From Coffea arabica (Eukaryota; Streptophyta; Magnoliopsida; Gentianales; Rubiaceae), in the NCBI RefSeq assembly GCF_036785885.1, contig NC_092320.1, positions 11,657,557 through 11,721,556 of the forward strand: 64,000 nt of DNA. Direction: 5' to 3'. Made by a program: the position numbers and the translations under genes. Of this stretch, positions 58,754 through 64,000 are shown piece after piece. The notes beneath the pieces are model-generated. The model did no database searches. It had not been told where the DNA came from and saw only the letters and a program-made list of their open reading frames with translations. How positions within the stretch are numbered: the stretch's first letter is position 1; each line of letters opens with the position of its first letter.

Positions 58754-58968
58754 CATTGTTTGAAAGACAAGTTTTTTGCCAAATTTGTCTGCTATAAGTT
58801 TTTTTTAAAAAACTTTAGCTACAGTAAATCTCAAAAAACTTTTCCAAATTTTTAGACTATACACTTTAAAATATTCAAAAAACACACTTCAAAATTTTTT
58901 TAAAAAACTTCTACAGTAAAGTTTTAGACAAACACCAAAAAAACTCACTTGCCAAACGAGACCTAGTT
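58754..58968. mobile_element. Possible MITE with GTTTG..CAAAC ends
   Basis: The left end cattgtttgaaagacaag and the right end cttgccaaacgagacct are roughly inverted. The interior has the inverted pair ttttttaaaaaacttt / aaaaaacttctacagtaaag. Borders are approximate. Confidence 0.35.
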
Positions 58969-59313
58969 GTTTATTCCTTTTATTTGTTCTCTCGTTGACA
59001 GAGTTAAATATTGGTCGATGCTAAATTAAATATTGATTAAACTCATATTTCGAATCTTTTGTGTCAAATAAAAAACTTTATCATATTCTCTCGATTCACT
59101 TGATATTGGGCCGCCTCACTCCCAAGTATAAACTCAGGAAAGTCCATCTGAAAAGTGCGTGCACATGACCTACCCTAAGATTCGGTTGATCCAACTCAAT
59201 TAATAAGTCAAAAGCCCGACGATTGAAGCCAGTTGAGCCTACAAAAGGAGAACGAGCCCAACTAATTACAATAAACTTGAGGCGGCGGGCGACGGTCCTT
59301 GTGGTAGACGGCT

Positions 59314-59321
59314 TATAAAAT
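59314..59321 (+). promoter_or_regulatory. Possible TATA box of the 60186-61325 gene
   Basis: TTATAAAA, with a donor-like site agag/gtatct at 59422/59423 and T-rich sequence up to the ATG at 60186. This implies a leader with one or more introns. Inferred from motif and position. Confidence 0.35.
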
Positions 59322-60185
59322 GAACAGCATGTTAATCCAAGGAAGCTGCAATAGAATCGGCGTCCTTTGCCCTTCTTGTGTTTTACTTTTTATTTTGCCC
59401 AACTCAACCGCTTCTGCAAGAGGTATCTTCAGATCTATTTATCGCCTTCGCTATTCAGAAATCTGCTAACAAACTTCTGATATTTTTGTTATTTCGTTGT
59501 GCATAGGTTTTTTTTTATCTTTTTGTTTTAGCTCTCACTGCTAAAGGCCTCTCCTTCTTCCCTTTTTTCCCCTTCTGCTCTATTATTATCTGATATTTTA
59601 ATTTTTCTGGAAATTTGACTTGGTTTCTGCGGAGATCAGAGAGCGAATCTGATATAGTTGGTTACACCTTTTTCGTTATTTTACTTCTGATATTCCTGTT
59701 TACTATTTCGTTGACGCATAGGTTTGTTGCAGTTTTATTTTCTCATTTTATTTGGGCTTTTACTGCTAAGGTATTCTCCTTTGTTTTCTTTTCTATTATC
59801 TGGTATTTTACTCTTTTTTTTTCAATCTTTTGTGGAAATCTGAGCTAATTTCTTTAGGAGATGAGACAGCGAATATAATATAGTTGTTTATTCCTTTGGT
59901 TTGTTCTTTCGTTGACAGTTACTCTTGCATTTTGCCTTTGTCCCTTTGTCGAGCTCTTTCAAACAAAGTAGATTTCTTTATTTTTTTGGTTATTTTTATG
60001 TAATTTTTCATTTTGAACTCTGATCTGGTCTGATGGAGTAGATGAATAAGCAATTGTTTAATGGTTACTTTTTGTCCCTCCATTTGATAGTTTTCGTTGC
60101 AGTTTTATGTTCTTTTTCCATGCATAGCTTGTTGAGTTGAAGATGATATATCAATGAATATGTATATTATTTTGTAAGGCTAAAC

Positions 60186-61325
60186 ATGAGTGTACAAGAA
60201 GCTGATATGCTATCTTCCCAACCCATACCAAAGAGGCAAAAATTTGAACCTGACAAGCATCTCTTCGTGTGTCTCATGCCCGTTGTATTTCCTCTCAATC
60301 CAATGTGGTATGCTGTGAAGTCTGTTTCATTATCGCATTTGTCTGGCGGTTCATCTGAGCACGACAATCGGCTCCAAGACGTGGTTGAATGGAGTGACAC
60401 GACCTTACCTTATGCTATGGGCTTTTGTTGTGCAGACGGTATTCTCTATGGTGTTGGTGGTGAAATTTTTGGCGAGGACAGTATTGACCAAAATTCTTTG
60501 GTCCGAGAGTTGAGGTTCACGCATCTCCCTCTTGGAGGAAAAAGTTATCTGCATTCTGGAATAAGAAGCTCAATGAAATGGGGGAAGTTTTTGCCCATTG
60601 TAGTAGAAATTGGTGGTCTTTTCTATGCCCTCTCTCGGCCCCCAATCTTAGATTATGGACGACGTGAAACAGTCTTTGAGGTTTATGATCCTTCAAAAAA
60701 TGAATGGACTGGTCTAGATGGCCCCCCTTTCTTGAGTCCATCTACTTTTGGTGCTTTCCCTTATTCATACGTGGTTATTGATAATAAATTATGTGTTTCA
60801 AATATGGCTGGCTCGTGTGCTTTTGACACTAAAAATTGGACATGGGAAGCTTGCGATTTATTTGCTGGTTTCTATGATAGTGATATTATGAGCTCTGAAG
60901 AAAAGTACTTTTTAATGGAAAGCCTAGAAGATTATAAGTACTATTTAAGTGATGCTATTGGTCCTCCATTTCCATTTGTTGAAGATGCCATCTTGTATGA
61001 GGATTTCTTGTTGTGCAACGTGCCTTATTTCAACCCCCCTGTAGTCGCTCTTGAGATTGTTCGTGGGAAAGTTGCCAGAAGGCTGACCTTGTTGAACGGC
61101 ATACGGCCCCGTGCTAATTCTCATTTTGTTGATCTAGGAGGAGGTGACTTTTGTCTTGTTTCCCAAGCAGATGAACGGGACGAATGCCCTGAAGAGCTGA
61201 CAGTTGTCAAGTTTAAGGTTTGGAAAGGTGAAGATGGAGGCTTGGGATGTGCAGATGTGATGGAATCCACTCTTAAATTTAGTGCCCCAGGTCTGTGCGA
61301 GACCATCTATGTGTTCGCAATGTGA
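60186..61325 (+). CDS. 379-aa beta-propeller/kelch-like protein of unknown function
   Basis: A single open exon of 380 codons. Residues 13-22 (PIPKRQKFEP) are a basic, nuclear-signal-like patch. The rest has propeller-like segments: YAMGFCCADGILYGVGGEIF (about 78-97), FYALSRPPILDYG, VFEVYDPSKNEWTGLDGPPF (about 165-184), NKLCVSNMAGSCAFDTKNWT, then VDLGGGDFCLVSQADERDEC near 325. The pattern of a hydrophobic strand, Gly pair and Trp recalls kelch and the plant DUF1668 propeller families; no F-box is present. The start is the first ATG after a long T-rich leader with candidate splice sites, so the coding part is intron-free. A fragment of a paralogue lies on the opposite strand at 53.2-53.4 kb. 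Function and partners cannot be named. Confidence 0.75.
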   Translation: MSVQEADMLSSQPIPKRQKFEPDKHLFVCLMPVVFPLNPMWYAVKSVSLSHLSGGSSEHDNRLQDVVEWSDTTLPYAMGFCCADGILYGVGGEIFGEDSIDQNSLVRELRFTHLPLGGKSYLHSGIRSSMKWGKFLPIVVEIGGLFYALSRPPILDYGRRETVFEVYDPSKNEWTGLDGPPFLSPSTFGAFPYSYVVIDNKLCVSNMAGSCAFDTKNWTWEACDLFAGFYDSDIMSSEEKYFLMESLEDYKYYLSDAIGPPFPFVEDAILYEDFLLCNVPYFNPPVVALEIVRGKVARRLTLLNGIRPRANSHFVDLGGGDFCLVSQADERDECPEELTVVKFKVWKGEDGGLGCADVMESTLKFSAPGLCETIYVFAM

Positions 61326-63350
61326 GACAGAAAAAGTTTTTTAAGACTTGGGTGAACCTATTTAGCTACAGTCATCGCAATTAAGGTTGATATTCAGAGC
61401 ATATGCAGCTGAGGATTTGAAAATCTTTGGAGCATTCATGTGTTCTTTTTGTCTCTGTGTCTGTTAGCAACGAAATGCTGGCGTCCGTGCACTAATTTTA
61501 TCGCTTCTATGCCCGTAAAGGGGGATTATCTGTAGTGAACTTCTTGATGTTTATTACTAATTATTGGGTTTTATTGATATCAGCTTAGTGTTCTTCCTGC
61601 ATTAACCAATACCTTGACGTCAATAATCTGGCCGTTACAATATTAGGAATCTTAGTCCTTCCATGATATTGCGTGTGGATTTATCCATGTTTCGCAAAAT
61701 GGTCAGGGTGGTTGTTTGCAAAAGGTGATCAAGGATTGGATTTGCTAACTTTCTTGATCCATCTTTGCTAAGATATAACAGTGCAAACACTTTCATCATC
61801 TCTGTGCATGTGATACATGTTTTCTTTTGTAAAATCATTGATTTGAACTTCAAATTCTGTTTGATGAATCAACAGGAGAATAATTACTAAAAGCAAGCAT
61901 TTCATCCTTTCCGTCTCTTCTGGATTTTCCAAGTAAAAGTTTTCAAGACTCCATTTGAAGATCAATGTTCATGAAAAAAGGAGCTAATAATTACAGAAAA
62001 GGACGAGAGAATTTTGAGTTGGACTGGATCAACGAATAATGAAAAAAAAAAAGTTAACGCAAACCTTACATTCATTATCTCTTAAAGGCATTTAAAATGT
62101 TGTGGAAGTGGGCTTATAGCTAACTTTAATTTCTAGGGAAAAATTTTTGAACTCAAAGACCATCCGTTGGTAGATATGGAATGACCTTTTTTTCCTTTTC
62201 CATTAAGATTGTTAAGATCTCAGTCAAATTCTTGGAGCCAAAACAATAGCAAAGAAGGAAGGAATTAGTTCTTGATATAAGCTCCAAGCTAGCCAAGTAA
62301 ATTGTATCCGACAATTTTCATTCAACTAGAATTTTATTTTTCACAAACTGTGTTGACAAAATAAAAATCAAAAGGCACCTAGTACACTTTTATTCCTTCA
62401 AATTCGTAATAAAAACTTCTAATTGTTGATTGTTCTGGTATAAGAAAAGATTGAAGTCAACCTTTAAATATCCTTAATTTTTGGCCAAATAATGTGGAGC
62501 CAAAAAGATGCAGTTGCACTACCTTTAAGTAACAAATAAATCAATTAGTTGAAAGCAATAAGATAATTAGGCAATTTTACGTAATTAATAAAAATTAAAC
62601 ATCTAGTGTATTTCTTTGTACGTAAAATACTAGAAAGCATATGTGCTTTGCCCTGGAACTGTTAGCAGCGTCGATGAGCCGCATGTCCCGATGGCTTACG
62701 TCCTATGTATCATGTATGCATGTTTTACGCGATTACATTCCTTTCATTTTGTTTGTTAATGATCTATAGTTTGTTATTTTCTGATCGACATATTCACATT
62801 AATCAAGCGCTATATAATTTATTTCCTTAGAGCCCTAGTTGCTGCCTGCATAAATTGTTTTTTACTATTGTGTGTTTCTGTCGTTTAGGCCTCATCGTCT
62901 TCGACGTTTTGGGTTGAATGAACTCTATTATATCTAACTCATATATTATGGAATCGTTTATTTAATTATTTGTTAACAGAAAAACCAAATTTTGCAACTT
63001 TTAAACAGATTAAATTAATTACTACATGAATTTGAAGTTTTTAAAAACAGAAGAACAAAAGGCAAATAAATTCCTGAAAACAAAATTATATACATACACA
63101 CACATGTAACTTTTTTACCATAAATTTACGGTCGCAACTTCTCTACAACGAAGGGAGAATCAATGTGAGATTAATTGTTAGTAATAGTTTGTAATGAGAA
63201 AGTTCAAATTCATTGTCCTACATTGAAAGATGATAGAGTGCTCATTGTCTATATATGTCCTTGTCTTCTTTCCTTGACAAATTTGTTTCAAATATTAGTT
63301 TGGAGGGAAATTTTGGTAGAAAAGTTATGCCAATTCATATCTCATTGGAA
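61326..63350. other. 3' flank and AT-rich spacer
   Basis: Begins with the 3' UTR of the preceding gene. No further gene, RNA or defined mobile element is recognised before the copia remnant. Confidence 0.4.
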
Positions 63351-64000
63351 AGTTATGCCAATTTATGCACCAATAGTCAAAATTGCATCTATAAGAGTAC
63401 TATTAGCATTGGCTTCGATGTTTGATTTGTGTGTACATGGATATAAAAACGACTTTTTTAAATGATGACTTAAATAAAGAGGTGTATATGGAACAACCAG
63501 AAGGCTTTGTTCTAGCAGAAAATAAAAAGTAGGTTTGCAAACTGATAAGATCTTTGCATGGTTTAAAGCAAGCGCCTTGTAAGTTTGAGTCTGCTATACT
63601 CTCTAATGGTTTTAAATATAATAATGCTAATAAATGCATTTATTCTAAGTTTACCAGAGAGTATGGTGTGATAATCTGTCGATATGTGGATGACATGCTA
63701 ATTGTTGGTACTAATTACAAAGGTATAGCAGAAACTAAGAAGTATCTATCTTCTGTGTTAAAAATAAAAGATTTTGGAGAAGTAGGTATTATCTTATAGA
63801 TTAAAGTTAAGAAACATAGTAAGGGGTATTCTTTAAGTCAATCTCATTATGTTGAGAAAGTTTTGAACAACTATCAACATTTGAAAGTGAAAGAAGTAAG
63901 CACTCCTTATGATCCTAACTTTAAGTTGTATGAAAATTCTGGAAAGCCGATTATTCAATTAGAATACGCTAGTGCAATTGGTAGTGTTATGTATGCTATG
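63340..64000 (+). pseudogene. Ty1/copia reverse transcriptase remnant, broken, continues past right edge
   Basis: The plus-strand frames read VKIASIRVLLALASMFDL, then after a frameshift near 63430 EVYMEQPEGFVLAENKK, a TAG near 63530, LIRSLHGLKQAPC, then CRYVDDMLIVGTN with the YVDD catalytic motif, another TAG near 63797, and SQSHYVEKVLNNYQH to ASAIGSVMYAM at the edge. These are the conserved blocks of copia reverse transcriptase and the start of RNase H. A short deletion removes residues after KQAP. The upstream gag/integrase part is not recognised. Non-functional. Confidence 0.9.

Noticed and set aside
1-64000. CRISPR arrays, rRNA genes, bacterial-type operons or riboswitches
   Set aside because: No regularly spaced repeats, rRNA motifs or clustered same-strand short-spacer genes; the DNA is plant nuclear in character.

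Overview
The window looks like nuclear DNA from a flowering plant. It is AT-rich, with intron-split genes separated by long gene-poor stretches full of small transposons. Gene families (plant villin, GH17 glucanase with an X8 domain and GPI tail, F-box protein) and the mobile elements (Stowaway-type MITEs, Mutator-like and hAT elements, Ty1/copia and Ty3/gypsy remnants, a SINE) point to a eudicot. An asterid such as a coffee relative is only a guess. There is no CRISPR array, operon or intact tRNA gene.

Layout. 1-3093 (minus): first two exons of a HAD-fold hydrolase gene, running off the left edge. 4379-6448 (minus): complete two-exon GH17/X8 cell-wall beta-1,3-glucanase gene. 6.5-11.5 kb: transposon-rich spacer with two 350-bp Stowaway-like elements in opposite orientation and a 1.1-kb long-TIR element. 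11.5-24.6 kb (plus): complete villin gene, 22 coding exons giving 965 codons, with an 11-nt microexon, a GC-AG intron and a G-rich intron tract. 24667-24811: near-perfect palindromic MITE. 25705-26982 (minus): intronless F-box gene. 27-36 kb: accessory region with a 0.5-kb palindromic element, a non-autonomous Ty3/gypsy-like LTR element carrying an antisense ORF, and a Pack-MULE holding a patatin-like gene fragment nested inside a second MULE. 36-41 kb: spacer with duplications. 41292-43101 (minus): five-exon gene for an uncharacterised 339-aa protein. 43.3-60 kb: gene-poor, with an hAT element packed with CTCGAG/GAGCTC, a SINE, an LTR remnant and segmental duplications. 60186-61325 (plus): intron-free coding region for a 379-aa beta-propeller-like protein; a fragment of a paralogue lies on the other strand near 53.3 kb. 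63.3-64 kb: decayed copia reverse transcriptase running off the right edge.

The genes are unrelated housekeeping, cell-wall, cytoskeletal and ubiquitin-ligase genes and show no pathway-level clustering. The most interesting structure is the nest of Mutator-like elements at 33.05-35.6 kb: both elements have exact 9-bp target duplications and the inner one has captured gene sequence. Exon borders were read by eye from splice consensus, phase and family resemblance.
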